From positions 16,359 to 80,358 of the forward strand of contig DLTS01000036.1 of the NCBI GenBank assembly GCA_002501485.1: DNA of 64,000 nt, written 5' to 3'. A model generated the notes under the pieces. The model made no database searches. It saw only the letters and a list, made by a program, of their open reading frames with translations, and had not been told where the DNA came from. A program made the translations under genes and the position numbers. The DNA is from Acidimicrobiaceae bacterium UBA7830. GTDB taxonomy: Bacteria > Actinomycetota > Acidimicrobiia > Acidimicrobiales > Ilumatobacteraceae. This document shows positions 20,358 through 30,511 of the stretch, piece by piece (within the stretch, counting starts at the first letter, position 1; each line of letters starts with the position of its first letter).

Positions 20358-20550
20358 TTTCCCACCCCTGAGGGGCGGTCAGACGGCGAGCGTGATCTCG
20401 GCACAAATCGTAAGTATGTGGCTCGCGTTCAGGCGACAATCCGTCAATCCACACCTGTGAATTTTGGTACTCGTAACTCAACGTTGCAGTTGCATGCTCG
20501 GAACAACCCGTTTTAGTGCAAAGGCGAAACACGTCACAACCGTAGGGCAC
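20311..20550 (-). CDS. DUF3499 family protein
   Basis: A 79-residue protein with the family pattern RLCTKTGCSEHATATLSYEY (9-28), then EPHTYDLCRDHARRLTAPQGWE. The Cys11, Cys16, Cys50 and His53 set suggests a small zinc-binding module. DUF3499 is almost confined to Actinobacteria and sits by manB in mycobacteria; its function is unknown. It is transcribed away from ftsH with 38 bases between start codons, so a short two-way promoter region must lie at 20551-20588. Confidence 0.85.
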   Translation of the reverse strand: MPYGCDVFRLCTKTGCSEHATATLSYEYQNSQVWIDGLSPEREPHTYDLCRDHARRLTAPQGWEIVDRRIQQLGWRVAV

Positions 20551-20588
20551 GACGTGCCCAGAACGGCGGATGCCTCTATCCTTGAGTT

Positions 20589-22589
20589 ATGGACAATCTT
20601 CCTCCGCCACCTCCCCCTCCCCCACGGGGTCGCAGCGAGGGCCGATCGAACCCGCCCCGCAACAGTCAATCGCGCGGTGAGAACCGCCGAAATTCAGGCG
20701 ACCATTCATCAGACGGCCAAAACGGCCAAGAAAACCAACCGCAATGGCGGCGTTGGCTTCCCTGGGTCGCTGTTGGTCTCTTTCTTGCTGTCGTCATCTT
20801 GCCAGGGATGCTGAACGGTCCCAGCGGACCAGCAATTTCGTACTCAGAATTCATCGACGAAGTTCGTAATGGCTCCGTTCAATCGATCGAAATCAATAAC
20901 GTCACCGGAGAAATCTCGGGCACGCTGACCGATGGTTCATCATTCACTTCCACTGGAGGCGGCGAACGAGGACTCTCGGACACCGATGAAGAACTGATTC
21001 GTTCAACCGGTGTCGTTTACGAGTTCATAACCCCATCATCTAATTGGCTGCTCAACCTCGCCGGGTTGCTGCTCCCGGTCATGCTCATCATCGGGTTCTT
21101 TATGTGGATGCAACGCCGCGCACAGGGCCAGATGGGCAATGTGATGTCGATCGGTCGTAGCAAAGCGAAGACGTACTCTTCCGACCAACCGACGACGACA
21201 TTCACCGATATCGCTGGCTACGACGGGGTTAAGCAAGAAATCACCGAAGTTGTTGACTTCCTTCGAATGCCTGAGCGTTTCGCAGAAATTGGTGCCCGGG
21301 TTCCAAAGGGCATCCTTCTCGTTGGCCCTCCAGGAACCGGTAAAACCCTGTTCGCCCGGGCGGTCGCAGGTGAAGCAGGGGTTGGATTCCTTAGCGTAAC
21401 TGGCTCTGACTTCATGGAAATGTTCGTCGGTGTCGGTGCCAGCCGTGTCCGCGATCTCTTTCAACAGGCCCGCCGCATGGGGAAAGCAATAATCTTCATC
21501 GACGAAATTGACTCGATCGGCCGCAAGCGTGGCGCAGGCCTCGGCGGCGGTCACGATGAGCGCGAGCAAACGCTCAACCAGATGCTGTCGGAAATGGACG
21601 GTTTCGAGACATCAGAGGGCATTGTCATCATGGCGGCGACCAACCGCCCCGACATCCTCGATCCGGCGCTTCTCCGCCCCGGGCGATTCGACCGCCAAAT
21701 TGTCGTGCCGCTCCCCGAATATCAGGAGCGCCTCGAAATTCTTGAAGTGCACAGTCGAGATAAGCGGATGGGCAACGACGTCGATCTTTCAACAATGGCA
21801 CGAGCGACTCCAGGAATGGCTGGCGCCGACCTTGCCAACCTCGTCAACGAAGCCGCTCTCATCGCCGTTCGACGGAGCTCTAATGAGATCGAGCGCATCG
21901 ACTTCGAAAACGCCCGAGATCGAGTTGTTCTTGGCGCTCGAAGAGAATCGATGATCCTCAATGCAGAAGAGAAGCGCGCGACCGCTTTTCACGAGGCTGG
22001 ACATGCGCTTCTCGCAACTGTGCTACCCAATGGAGATCCACTTCACAAGGTGACGATTCTGCCTCGGGGAATGGCACTCGGTGTGACGTGGAGCCTCCCT
22101 CAGGAACGCCACACCTACTCGAAGGAGTACTTTGAGGACACCATCTGCAAAGCAATGGGTGGCCGCGTTGCCGAAATTCTCGTCTTCGGACACCTCAACT
22201 CTGGCGCTGCGAACGACCTCGAGCAGGCGACATCAATTGCTCGCCGCATGGTGCGTGAGTGGGGTATGAGCGACAAGGTCGGCCCGATGGCATGGTCAAG
22301 TCAGCAACAGGTCTTTCTCGGCGAAGATCTCATGTCGAACGGCCGTGAATACTCCGACGAGACAGCTCGGATGCTTGACGAAGAAATTGCCTCGATCCTG
22401 ACAAACCAAGAGGATCGGGCACGAACGCTGCTCACCAAGCACGATCGCGGGCTCGAACTCGTTGCCGAAGCACTCCTCGAGCACGAGACGATCGACGGGC
22501 CGCATGTTGCTGAACTCATTCAGCAAGGTCTGACAGAGTCGGGCACCGACGAACAGATTGAAGCGAACGTCCTAGGAAGCCCCGAATAG
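20589..22589 (+). CDS. ftsH: ATP-dependent zinc metalloprotease FtsH
   Basis: A 666-residue membrane AAA+ protease that degrades misassembled membrane proteins and regulators. Layout: a Pro-rich, polar N terminus (residues 5-50, with eight consecutive prolines at 5-12), TM1 at about 56-74, a periplasmic-side domain, TM2 at about 152-174, Walker A GPPGTGKT (246-253), Walker [10 protein letters not shown], second-region-of-homology [20 protein letters not shown], and the zinc site HEAGH (468-472). The hydrophilic N-terminal extension is longer than in E. coli. It ends about 60 bases before a convergent thioredoxin-like gene. Confidence 0.97.
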   Translation: MDNLPPPPPPPPRGRSEGRSNPPRNSQSRGENRRNSGDHSSDGQNGQENQPQWRRWLPWVAVGLFLAVVILPGMLNGPSGPAISYSEFIDEVRNGSVQSIEINNVTGEISGTLTDGSSFTSTGGGERGLSDTDEELIRSTGVVYEFITPSSNWLLNLAGLLLPVMLIIGFFMWMQRRAQGQMGNVMSIGRSKAKTYSSDQPTTTFTDIAGYDGVKQEITEVVDFLRMPERFAEIGARVPKGILLVGPPGTGKTLFARAVAGEAGVGFLSVTGSDFMEMFVGVGASRVRDLFQQARRMGKAIIFIDEIDSIGRKRGAGLGGGHDEREQTLNQMLSEMDGFETSEGIVIMAATNRPDILDPALLRPGRFDRQIVVPLPEYQERLEILEVHSRDKRMGNDVDLSTMARATPGMAGADLANLVNEAALIAVRRSSNEIERIDFENARDRVVLGARRESMILNAEEKRATAFHEAGHALLATVLPNGDPLHKVTILPRGMALGVTWSLPQERHTYSKEYFEDTICKAMGGRVAEILVFGHLNSGAANDLEQATSIARRMVREWGMSDKVGPMAWSSQQQVFLGEDLMSNGREYSDETARMLDEEIASILTNQEDRARTLLTKHDRGLELVAEALLEHETIDGPHVAELIQQGLTESGTDEQIEANVLGSPE

Positions 22590-22650
22590 CCCTACCCACT
22601 TTGATTCAAGGGCAACAACCAACCTCGAGAAGAGGGTTTGAGCCCATCGC

Positions 22651-23106
22651 TTATTCTGAAGGGGAACAATTTTCTGGCGACCCAGCTGATCCAGAATCAC
22701 GAACCTCAGCAAGTCCCGCCCACAAGTCTGTCGCTGTGACCGGTCCAATAAACCCTCTTCTAACGACGCCGCTCTCGTCAGCAATGACTGCAGTCGGGAC
22801 CGCATCAATCCCATAACGCTCATGAAGCTCGACATGTTCTAGGTAATCAACGGTGGTCACCGAGACTGCAGGTGAGGCAAGAACTTTTGCCTTTTCTGCT
22901 ACATCAGCACAAGTCGAGCAGGTTGACGAAGTGAAAACGACAACTAGCCACTGACCACTTGCAGCAGCGAAATCAGCTGGGTCAAGTTGAGCCGGGAATT
23001 GCCATGACGGTTGAGTCGGGGAATCGGCGCCTCGTTGATTCTGTTGCCACCTCACGACCGCAATGATGACGGCCGCAATGACACACGCGAGCAGAAGTTG
23101 AAACAC
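22651..23106 (-). CDS. Membrane-anchored thioredoxin-like protein
   Basis: A 151-residue protein with one N-terminal helix (3-18) and a thioredoxin fold: VVVFTSSTCSTCADVAEKA with the active-site pair Cys63-Ser-Thr-Cys66, and the cis-proline region IDAVPTAVIAD. The fold should lie outside the cytoplasmic membrane, where it could reduce or oxidise protein disulfides. The CSTC motif differs from CGPC of general thioredoxins. It follows the DUF5719-like gene on the same strand and may act on secreted proteins of that cluster. Confidence 0.85.
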   Translation of the reverse strand: MFQLLLACVIAAVIIAVVRWQQNQRGADSPTQPSWQFPAQLDPADFAAASGQWLVVVFTSSTCSTCADVAEKAKVLASPAVSVTTVDYLEHVELHERYGIDAVPTAVIADESGVVRRGFIGPVTATDLWAGLAEVRDSGSAGSPENCSPSE

Positions 23107-23155
23107 GATGATGTTTTACCATCAGCACACATTGATGCGACTAACGCAGCGCCGT

Positions 23156-24661
23156 TCAGCAACAGGGCATACCCGAAATTGCCCACGCCGAGGAGAATGC
23201 ATCTGCGCTCGGCACACGGCGTTCAACCAGAAGACGACCGGTCGATTCCACTGCGATCGGGCGACCGAGCACTCCTGTCTCGGTCAGGTCAACGGCAATT
23301 CGCGACGCAGCAGGAAGCATCATTTTTATGAAACCGTCTAACGCAACGAGCCCATTTGAGCCGTAGGTCGATAGCGATACCTCTCGGTCCTCGTCATCGA
23401 GATTGACGATGACCAAACCCGACTCAACCTCAACTGAGGGTCCAGCTGCGACGAGCCACGATGTTGGAGCCAGCCCGTCACGCCGATCCGGAATTCCAGA
23501 GGCAATCGATGTCACTTTCACACCGCTGGGGCTCACCCGGGTCAAGGCCCTATCGACAACAATTGATCGCCCGTCAAGCGTTGAGAAGACCGCTGAATGG
23601 CCACCCTCTGGCAACTCTGCCAACGCTCCAGCGTCAATCACCGCAACGTCGTTTGAGGCAATTTCCATAATCGATGTGACGGCTTCACCGGCAAGATCTT
23701 CTGAGTCGTCGGCCGGGAAAAAAGTCGCAAGGACGGTCACTGCCTCATCGCTCGGGTTGAGCACCGAGAACCGCTCTCTCGCCTGCGGGCCCTTCACGCC
23801 ATCAGCAAACCACCATCGATCGGCAAGCAGGGGTGCCGCCATTGATATCGACGTTCCCCCACGTCGGTCATCGTTAGCGGTCATCGATCGCCCGACCATC
23901 AGCGCGCCTCGAACAGCCCGCACAGAAACTCCGACCGATGCCTCACCTCGAGCACCTCCGCCTTCGACTCCAACATCAATCACCCGAACTGAGTAAGGCT
24001 GTACCGGGAGTCCGTTGTATACCGATGGTTCAATAGTGCCCGAGGTTGTGTGAAATAAAACATCAACCACGACTTGATCTGCCGAGGGATTCGACAGCAA
24101 CAGCACCTGTTCTGCAAGATCAACGGTGTAGCCCTCGGCGAGGTACCACTCTGAAGAAAGATTGATTGAGCACGGGGTTACCGACTGACCGAGGCCTGCC
24201 GGTGCCGGATAGAACGCGCGCTGCTCAACTAGCCCGCCACCGCCAAGAATCTCAACCGAGGTTGCGACGAACGTCCCCTGCTGCTCCGCATCAACGTCAA
24301 CCTGCACTCGATCAAATGCAGGCACATCAACGATCTTCGTGCGTGCCGCCACCCTGTCACTAAGGAACGTCACGCGAGCCGAGGTGGGGCGCCCGCTCGT
24401 ATTCGTCACAATCACAGCACCACCGACGTCAGTCTCACCAGTTGCGGGCACACCAGGACAAAACCACGTGCTCTCCAAGATGTCCTCTGAAGGGACATAC
24501 GGCACCCACACTTCAGGGGCGACATTGAATGACGCAACGCCAACGTCATCTCGGGGTTGCTGCCCAAGCCACACCAACCCGAGCACTGACAGCAATGTAA
24601 TGACCAACATTGGGTATCGCCGGTTGAACCGACCGCCCCTTAATTTGATATTCGTGCTCAC
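23156..24661 (-). CDS. DUF5719-like secreted or membrane-anchored protein
   Basis: A 501-residue protein with one N-terminal helix (about residues 17-33) and then beta-rich repeats with patterns such as STWFCPG, VIVTNTSGRPTSARVTF, SEWYLAEGYTVDLAEQVLLL and DRWWFADG, typical of DUF5719 and related adhesin-like beta-sandwich proteins. In actinobacteria this family is encoded next to a giant GT2 membrane protein, as here: the start overlaps the end of that gene by four bases. Function unknown; probably an extracytoplasmic part of a surface glycan system. Confidence 0.78.
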   Translation of the reverse strand: MSTNIKLRGGRFNRRYPMLVITLLSVLGLVWLGQQPRDDVGVASFNVAPEVWVPYVPSEDILESTWFCPGVPATGETDVGGAVIVTNTSGRPTSARVTFLSDRVAARTKIVDVPAFDRVQVDVDAEQQGTFVATSVEILGGGGLVEQRAFYPAPAGLGQSVTPCSINLSSEWYLAEGYTVDLAEQVLLLSNPSADQVVVDVLFHTTSGTIEPSVYNGLPVQPYSVRVIDVGVEGGGARGEASVGVSVRAVRGALMVGRSMTANDDRRGGTSISMAAPLLADRWWFADGVKGPQARERFSVLNPSDEAVTVLATFFPADDSEDLAGEAVTSIMEIASNDVAVIDAGALAELPEGGHSAVFSTLDGRSIVVDRALTRVSPSGVKVTSIASGIPDRRDGLAPTSWLVAAGPSVEVESGLVIVNLDDEDREVSLSTYGSNGLVALDGFIKMMLPAASRIAVDLTETGVLGRPIAVESTGRLLVERRVPSADAFSSAWAISGMPCC

Positions 24662-27600
24662 GACTCCACGGCCTCGTGCTCAGATGGTTCACCGTCTGAG
24701 GGTGTGAACGCCATCATCGGAGCCTCGACGGCGAGATCACGCTTGCTCACGCGCCGCTGAGGTCGCGTCGCCGCAAGAAGAGCTCCAAACCATGCAAGGG
24801 CAATGACTCCCTTAATTGCGTACGACACCGTTGAGGCATCATAAGACACAGTGATCTCGCCCCCGCTCGGGATGTCAAACGCAACGGTCTGGCCAAAACC
24901 TGCCCTCGGTATCAAGCCAACTCCGTCGAGAGTCACACGCCATCGCTCGTCGAACAGGACTCCGAGATGCAACACACCTTCAGACGGAACCGACAACACC
25001 TGTGGGCCCTGAGCCATCACAGCATCGACGAATTCCTCTCCACCGTCACCTACCAACTCGACCGCAGCGATCCCATCGAGATCAGCGAGTAGCAGACTGC
25101 CCGCGCCGGCATTGCGAGAGGCGTTCGCAGCACCACCGGTGAGAAACGCTGCCGGTGGAATCCACGATCGATTCACAAACGCCTCAATCGTCGGTGGCGA
25201 CTGGATGACCCCGATATCGAGCTGGGCCGCTAACGCCGGAGAAAGACCATCCGGAGGACTGACCGGATCATCGATTGTTGAGGCAATGCCGTCAGCGAGC
25301 GGGATGGCAACGAAACGGACGCCAAGCGGAGCGAGTAGGCGGCCAACACGAGACGTCGAGCCTGTCGAAAGAACAGTGAGGGCATCCCTCACAATGCGTG
25401 CGTCATCACCCTCGGGGCGCACAAACGCGTCACTAAGTGTTAGGCCTCCCGCATCAGTGATCACAAATGAAATACCTGGAGCGAACTCATGGCCACGTAC
25501 GGGTAAAACACGCGGATCACCAACCCAGAGCACTCGGTAAGCGCCGATCGATGAGTCCGACGGAAACTGTGATGCGACAACACTGGACATCGGGTATGGA
25601 CTCGCATCCCAATCGCCAGCACCAACCGACAAGACTCCCGGGACAACGCTTACCGCAATCGCAAGATTTGCGCACAATGCAAGCGGCTGCCTCCATCCAA
25701 ATGCTCGGTCAAGCACATCAGAACCGAATCCGCTGGCAATCCCTGCTGCAGGCAGTGTGGCTCCAAAGAGCATCACTACTGAGAGCACAGAGGCGGGCGG
25801 AAGATACGCCGTTGCCACCCCCCTTCCTGCAAGCAGTAGTAGTAACAGGCTCATGGCGACAAGCGATGCGCCCCGTACCGCCCAAGTCAACCTCCACGCC
25901 CGAGTGATGAGCAACGCGGTAATGACCGGAACAATGAGTGCTGCGCCGAGAAGACCAAATCCGCCATCTCCGCCAAATGACATCGCATGACGAGCATCAG
26001 CCACTGAAACGCCCGTCAACTCACCGCCTGTTAGCGTGCTCCATCGCCACCCGAGGCTCGATGGCAGGAGCAACAACCAACTCGTGGAAGCCGCTGCAGC
26101 GGCAACGAAAAAACGCGCCACCACAAGTACTGGTGACCTCATCAACCATGAGGAGAGAGCAAAGAGGACGAGCACCATAACCACGAGAGGAACCACAACT
26201 GGAGCGAAAGACCCACCCGCTGCAGTCACCAAGATGATCGCAAAAAGCATCCGGCGACGCTTTGCGGCCGAAACCGAGAGCACGCCATCGACAAGGTCTC
26301 CATCGACCGTCGACACATCGGCAACAACAATGCCTGCAAATTGCCGAGTGAGGTGCACGACCCAAGGCAGCACGGCATACACCGCAAAAGCGGTGGTATC
26401 GCCCGCACCCAGAATTGACGGCACGATCGGCCCGGCCGCGTAAATCACCAGCGCAACAACCCGAGGCCGCGTCGTCGGATACACACCAGCCAGTCGCTGA
26501 AGCCCGAGAAGCCCGAGAAGAACGGCTCCGACTCCAAGCCCCCAGCCAGTGAGTAACGAGCCGACGAAGGGTGCAGCGCTCAAAACACCGAGCACGACAA
26601 CCCCGCCGGCGGTTGCCATCATGAGGCCCACACCTCTGGAATCCCATGGATCCCACCAGAGCCGCAATAGTTCGCCGGAGGTTTCTGTGTTTGAGAGCCA
26701 TCCCCCAACACCGGGCACACCTGAGCGAATGAACTCCCTCGAACCAATGAGTAGCCCGAGAATAATGAGAAACCAGGCCAGGGCCGGACCGTAAGTTCGT
26801 TCGCGCTGCCTGACCACCGGCGTCCCAGCAACCACGACATCGTCATCATCACGAGTCTTCACAATTGCGGTCAACCTGCTCGTTACCGGGTAGAGCAATG
26901 ATGAGATCTCTGCTTCGGACAACAACCTCAACTGCCTTAACTGCTTGCGTCGCTCTCGTATCGACCGAATACGAAATGGCGCAGAAAGTACTGCCGCAAG
27001 GCGGCGCGCCGGAGGTCGAGTTGCGCCGAGGAAGATGCCGAGGATGACCTGAAGCAGTGAGACACCGAAAAGTTGAACGACCCGCACCACCAAGTATTGT
27101 GCCGATGCCGTCACCAGCACCATGTCGACCTCGTCGCGTACGACCTGTGATCGGCTAACGCTCCTCGATGCGACCGCTGCTGTAACACGCTCCTGCGGAC
27201 GAGCAATCACGGCATCGGGAACGACCATCACTCGAGCACCTGCACAGTGGGCTCGCCAGCACAATTCGACGTCGGCCGTTCCCGAACTCATCGGCGAAGC
27301 GAAACCACCGAGTTCCCGAAAGAGATCTGCTCGCACCAGCATTCCACTTGCGTCAACTGCGAGCACGTCGCGCACGCGATCGTGCTGTTCTTGATCTGCC
27401 TCATCAAGATTGAAAGGCTCGACCCGTTCACCGAATCGATCAACGGTGATTCCTACCGACTGGAGACGATTCGCATCATCAGCATCGACAATCTTCGGCC
27501 CCACCACGGCGGCATTCGTTTCCAGCAACTCTGTGACGAGATGGTGAAGCGCACCAGGCTCAGGAATTGTTCCTGACTCAATCATCCAAAAAAGGCCGTG

Positions 27601-27888
27601 ATCTCCACCGACGATCCCAACGGCCTCATTGGCCACGTCAGTGAGCGTTGATGACGTGACTTCGGTGATTACGTCAGGATGACGCGCACCTTGCACTCTT
27701 AGCGCCTCGATCTCGCCAATCATGTATCGGTCAGCGGCAATGAGCACGCGAAGAGCACCATATGACTGACCATGCAATGCGTTAAGGGAGGCTTCAACGT
27801 CATTGATGCTCTCGTTGGCAATGAGCACCGCAACTACGGGTACAAATTCTGCTCCCTCCACCATGGCGAGACTATCTGTCATGAGCAT
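24658..27888 (-). CDS. Giant family 2 glycosyltransferase fused to a membrane domain
   Basis: About 1076 residues. Residues 10-230 form a GT-A family 2 domain (a VVAVLIANESINDVEASLNAL start, acidic region, DASGMLVRADLFRELGGF and a TADVELCWRAHCAGARVMVV helix). Then come a cytoplasmic linker with basic clusters, about a dozen membrane helices (roughly 360-760) and a long C-terminal extracytoplasmic region ending in a helix with an ITVSYDAST sandwich like YfhO proteins. The acceptor is likely a lipid-linked glycan. The start is set at ATG 27888 (MLMTDSLAMVEG); the frame is open to 27954 but that would overlap the divergent flippase gene. Confidence 0.8.
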   Translation of the reverse strand: MLMTDSLAMVEGAEFVPVVAVLIANESINDVEASLNALHGQSYGALRVLIAADRYMIGEIEALRVQGARHPDVITEVTSSTLTDVANEAVGIVGGDHGLFWMIESGTIPEPGALHHLVTELLETNAAVVGPKIVDADDANRLQSVGITVDRFGERVEPFNLDEADQEQHDRVRDVLAVDASGMLVRADLFRELGGFASPMSSGTADVELCWRAHCAGARVMVVPDAVIARPQERVTAAVASRSVSRSQVVRDEVDMVLVTASAQYLVVRVVQLFGVSLLQVILGIFLGATRPPARRLAAVLSAPFRIRSIRERRKQLRQLRLLSEAEISSLLYPVTSRLTAIVKTRDDDDVVVAGTPVVRQRERTYGPALAWFLIILGLLIGSREFIRSGVPGVGGWLSNTETSGELLRLWWDPWDSRGVGLMMATAGGVVVLGVLSAAPFVGSLLTGWGLGVGAVLLGLLGLQRLAGVYPTTRPRVVALVIYAAGPIVPSILGAGDTTAFAVYAVLPWVVHLTRQFAGIVVADVSTVDGDLVDGVLSVSAAKRRRMLFAIILVTAAGGSFAPVVVPLVVMVLVLFALSSWLMRSPVLVVARFFVAAAAASTSWLLLLPSSLGWRWSTLTGGELTGVSVADARHAMSFGGDGGFGLLGAALIVPVITALLITRAWRLTWAVRGASLVAMSLLLLLLAGRGVATAYLPPASVLSVVMLFGATLPAAGIASGFGSDVLDRAFGWRQPLALCANLAIAVSVVPGVLSVGAGDWDASPYPMSSVVASQFPSDSSIGAYRVLWVGDPRVLPVRGHEFAPGISFVITDAGGLTLSDAFVRPEGDDARIVRDALTVLSTGSTSRVGRLLAPLGVRFVAIPLADGIASTIDDPVSPPDGLSPALAAQLDIGVIQSPPTIEAFVNRSWIPPAAFLTGGAANASRNAGAGSLLLADLDGIAAVELVGDGGEEFVDAVMAQGPQVLSVPSEGVLHLGVLFDERWRVTLDGVGLIPRAGFGQTVAFDIPSGGEITVSYDASTVSYAIKGVIALAWFGALLAATRPQRRVSKRDLAVEAPMMAFTPSDGEPSEHEAVES

Positions 27889-27932
27889 CGCTGGTCGGTC
27901 AGTGCTACCTACAAGAGATAGCGTTTTCCGCC

Positions 27933-29234
27933 GTGACCGACGCCGAATCTTCACTTACGTCTCGAGAAACGTTGGTTGACGCTCCACCAAATGGTGGAGC
28001 CCTCCCGGAGGGAGCCGTCACGATTGCCATCGGCCTCATCATCGCCGGGGTTGCAACGTACGCATTTTTTAGGGTGGGAGCTTCTGCGCTTGGTGGCGAC
28101 GAGGAGTTTGCCCCGATCGCAGTCCTGTGGTTTGCGATGTTCGCCCTTGCCCCTGGATTCTTTCTTCCAATCGAACAAGAACTCGGCCGGGCGCTCGCCC
28201 ATCGACGAGCTCTTGGCAACGGTGGAGGTCCGGTCGTCGCCAAAATCGCCATCCTCACCTTGGTGGTGTCGGTTGTTGTGGTCATCGGACTAGCAATTTC
28301 AGCACCGTGGTTGACCAGTTCGTACTTTTCTGGCGACTGGTTGATGTTCGGTGCTCTCGTTATCGGCTTTCTCTCGTATGCACCTGTTCACCTTTCCCGA
28401 GGAATCTGTTCAGGTCAGGGTCGATTTACCCCTTTTGCTGTCGTCGTTGCATCTGACGGAGTTATGAAAATCGCCGGCACGATCGCCCTCACCGCTATCG
28501 GCATTACCGCTATTGGCGCCTACGCATTCGCTATTGCCGTCGCTCCACTCTTAGCGGTAGTTGCAATTAGCGTGCGCGGCCACTTACGCACCGATCCTGG
28601 TCCCCCAGCGCAATGGCGAGAAATCACCCAAAACTTTGGGTGGCTGCTTCTCGGCACTGCATGTGCCGCCGTGTTACTGAACGCAGGGCCGATCGCTGCA
28701 AACCTCCTCGCTAGTGATAGTCAGGCCGATGCCGTCACTCGCTTCAGTTACGGAGTGCTGCTTGCGAGAGTGCCTCTCTTCATGTTCCAAGCGATTCAGG
28801 CGAGCCTTTTACCTCGCCTCGCTCGGCTAGCTGCGCAACGCTCATTCGACGAGTTTCGACGTGGCCTACGCCTACTCGTGCTCGTAGTTACCGGAATCGG
28901 CGTTGCCGGAACCATCTACGGAGCTCTACTCGGGCCATGGACACTCAGATTGGTCTACAACGCCGACCTCGCCGGCAGCACACTCGCAATGCTTGCCCTC
29001 TCCAGCGCCCTCTACATGATGGCGCTCGCAATAAGTCAAGCCGTTCTCGCACTCGAGGACCATGCATATGTTGCTCTCGGTTGGGTGGTCGCCCTCATCA
29101 CCTTTGTCCTTGGCACTTGGCTGTCGAGCGACGACGCGTTTCAAAGAATTGAAATTGGACTTGTTGCATCATCGCTCGCAGCCGTCACCGCCTTCGGGTT
29201 ACGGCTCAGACTACGCCTCAGCACTCTAAGTTGA
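27933..29234 (+). CDS. Wzx-like polysaccharide flippase
   Basis: A 433-residue protein with about 12 membrane helices. The pattern YAPVHLSRGICSGQGRFTPFAVV, ending the third to fourth helix region, and RVPLFMFQAIQASLLPRLARLAAQ near residue 270 are typical of the MOP (Wzx/MurJ-like) exporter superfamily. Expected role: turning undecaprenyl-linked oligosaccharide across the membrane. The start is a GTG (27933), 44 bases from the divergent GT2 gene, so the two share a control region. It is convergent with gmd (11 bases between stops). Confidence 0.82.
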   Translation: MTDAESSLTSRETLVDAPPNGGALPEGAVTIAIGLIIAGVATYAFFRVGASALGGDEEFAPIAVLWFAMFALAPGFFLPIEQELGRALAHRRALGNGGGPVVAKIAILTLVVSVVVVIGLAISAPWLTSSYFSGDWLMFGALVIGFLSYAPVHLSRGICSGQGRFTPFAVVVASDGVMKIAGTIALTAIGITAIGAYAFAIAVAPLLAVVAISVRGHLRTDPGPPAQWREITQNFGWLLLGTACAAVLLNAGPIAANLLASDSQADAVTRFSYGVLLARVPLFMFQAIQASLLPRLARLAAQRSFDEFRRGLRLLVLVVTGIGVAGTIYGALLGPWTLRLVYNADLAGSTLAMLALSSALYMMALAISQAVLALEDHAYVALGWVVALITFVLGTWLSSDDAFQRIEIGLVASSLAAVTAFGLRLRLRLSTLS

Positions 29235-29245
29235 GCAACAACTGG

Positions 29246-30244
29246 TCAGCCATGCAGGTGGGCTTTTGCGGCCTCGACCTCAAGGTCGTTCTCAACCATC
29301 ATCTTCACCAGTTGCGCAAATGACACCTCAGGCTCCCAGCCGAGTACTTCCTTCGCCTTCGACGCATCGCCGGTGAGTACGTCAACCTCGGCTGGGCGAA
29401 GGAATTTCGGATCTTGTCGAACGTATGGTTGCCAATCGTCAATCCCGACTTCAGCGAACGCAAGATCAAGAAACTCGTGGATTGAATGTGTCTCACCTGT
29501 TGCAATAACGAAATCTTCAGCAGTGTCGTGTTGCAGCATGAGCCACATGGCTCGAACATAATCACCCGCGTAGCCCCAGTCGCGCTTTGAATCGAGATTG
29601 CCAAGAACGATTTCGTCTTGGAGGCCAAGTTTGATGCGGGCTACCCCATTAGTGATCTTGCGAGTGACGAATTCGAGACCGCGGCGCGGTCCCTCGTGAT
29701 TAAAAAGAATGCCCGAGCAAGCAAACATGTCATACGACTCGCGGTAATTCATGGTGATGTAATGGCCAAAGACCTTCGCGCACCCGTACGGCGATCGAGG
29801 GTGAAATGGGGTCATCTCGGTTTGTGGGGTCTCACGAACCTCTCCGAACATCTCCGATGTCGACGCTTGGTAGAAACGGATTGAATTGTTATCCAATCCA
29901 CCAACCATTCGTATTGCGTCAAGCATACGAAGCACGCCAAGCCCAGAGATATCCGCCGTGAGTTCTGCGTGTGTGAACGAATATGCCACATAAGAAACGG
30001 CGCCAAGGTTGTAAACCTCGTCAGGCTGCGCAACCCCGATGGCCTTGACCAAAGATGACAAATCGGCAAGGTCGCCTGAAACGGGTTCCACAAATGGGAA
30101 CTGCTCAAGCACCCCAGCAATCCGAGGATTATTCTGGCCTTTTACAAGACCAAAGACGTCATACCCCTTCGAATTTAGTAATTCGGCAAGATGCTGGCCG
30201 TCCTGACCGGTGATTCCGGTAATCAGAGCACGAGGCATCTCCAA
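29246..30244 (-). CDS. gmd: GDP-mannose 4,6-dehydratase
   Basis: A 332-residue short-chain dehydrogenase that makes GDP-4-keto-6-deoxymannose, precursor of fucose, rhamnose and related sugars. Cofactor loop [10 protein letters not shown] (10-19), the active-site region [10 protein letters not shown] (127-136) and the catalytic SPYGCAK (Tyr153, Lys157) are present, as are [15 protein letters not shown] and [15 protein letters not shown], which are specific to Gmd. Start at 30244; ATG 30238 (MPRALITG) is possible. The enzyme uses GDP-mannose, which fits the nearby manB. Confidence 0.95.
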   Translation of the reverse strand: MEMPRALITGITGQDGQHLAELLNSKGYDVFGLVKGQNNPRIAGVLEQFPFVEPVSGDLADLSSLVKAIGVAQPDEVYNLGAVSYVAYSFTHAELTADISGLGVLRMLDAIRMVGGLDNNSIRFYQASTSEMFGEVRETPQTEMTPFHPRSPYGCAKVFGHYITMNYRESYDMFACSGILFNHEGPRRGLEFVTRKITNGVARIKLGLQDEIVLGNLDSKRDWGYAGDYVRAMWLMLQHDTAEDFVIATGETHSIHEFLDLAFAEVGIDDWQPYVRQDPKFLRPAEVDVLTGDASKAKEVLGWEPEVSFAQLVKMMVENDLEVEAAKAHLHG

Positions 30245-30382
30245 AACTGTACTCAGTCTTAACGCAAACTGCGCCGATCACGAAAACTAGCCGCCTACAG
30301 CACAAAGTAGGATGGAAATGATGATGAGAACTGAGTTCAACACCGTCTCTTCGCGAAAGCATCAAATCTACGCGGGCCTAGC

Positions 30383-30423
30383 TGTCAGTAACTCTCTAAG
30401 TGCTCTCCGGAGCACAACTGACA
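30383..30423. promoter_or_regulatory. Two-stem inverted repeat in the gmd-cofD divergent region
   Basis: TGTCAGT (30383-30389) pairs with ACTGACA (30417-30423), and inside it GTGCTC (30400-30405) pairs with GAGCAC (30410-30415) around a TCCG tetraloop. The two perfect stems (7 and 6 base pairs) are separated by an internal loop of 10 bases on one side and 1 on the other. It lies 139 bases from the gmd start and 89 bases from the cofD start and is not explained by any gene. It could be a regulator site or an RNA hairpin of either leader. Confidence 0.4.
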
Positions 30424-30511
30424 TTGGGCTGTGGACATATGTGTTGAACTTTCGCGTTCGACTTGAGGGTGACGAGATAGTTGAGCCGTACCGGGAGGGT
30501 CGCCAGCCGTC

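Noticed and set aside
22621..22640. Terminator after ftsH
   Set aside because: An AACCTC/GAGGGTT pairing exists with a bulge, but it is weak and followed by only three T bases; not convincing.
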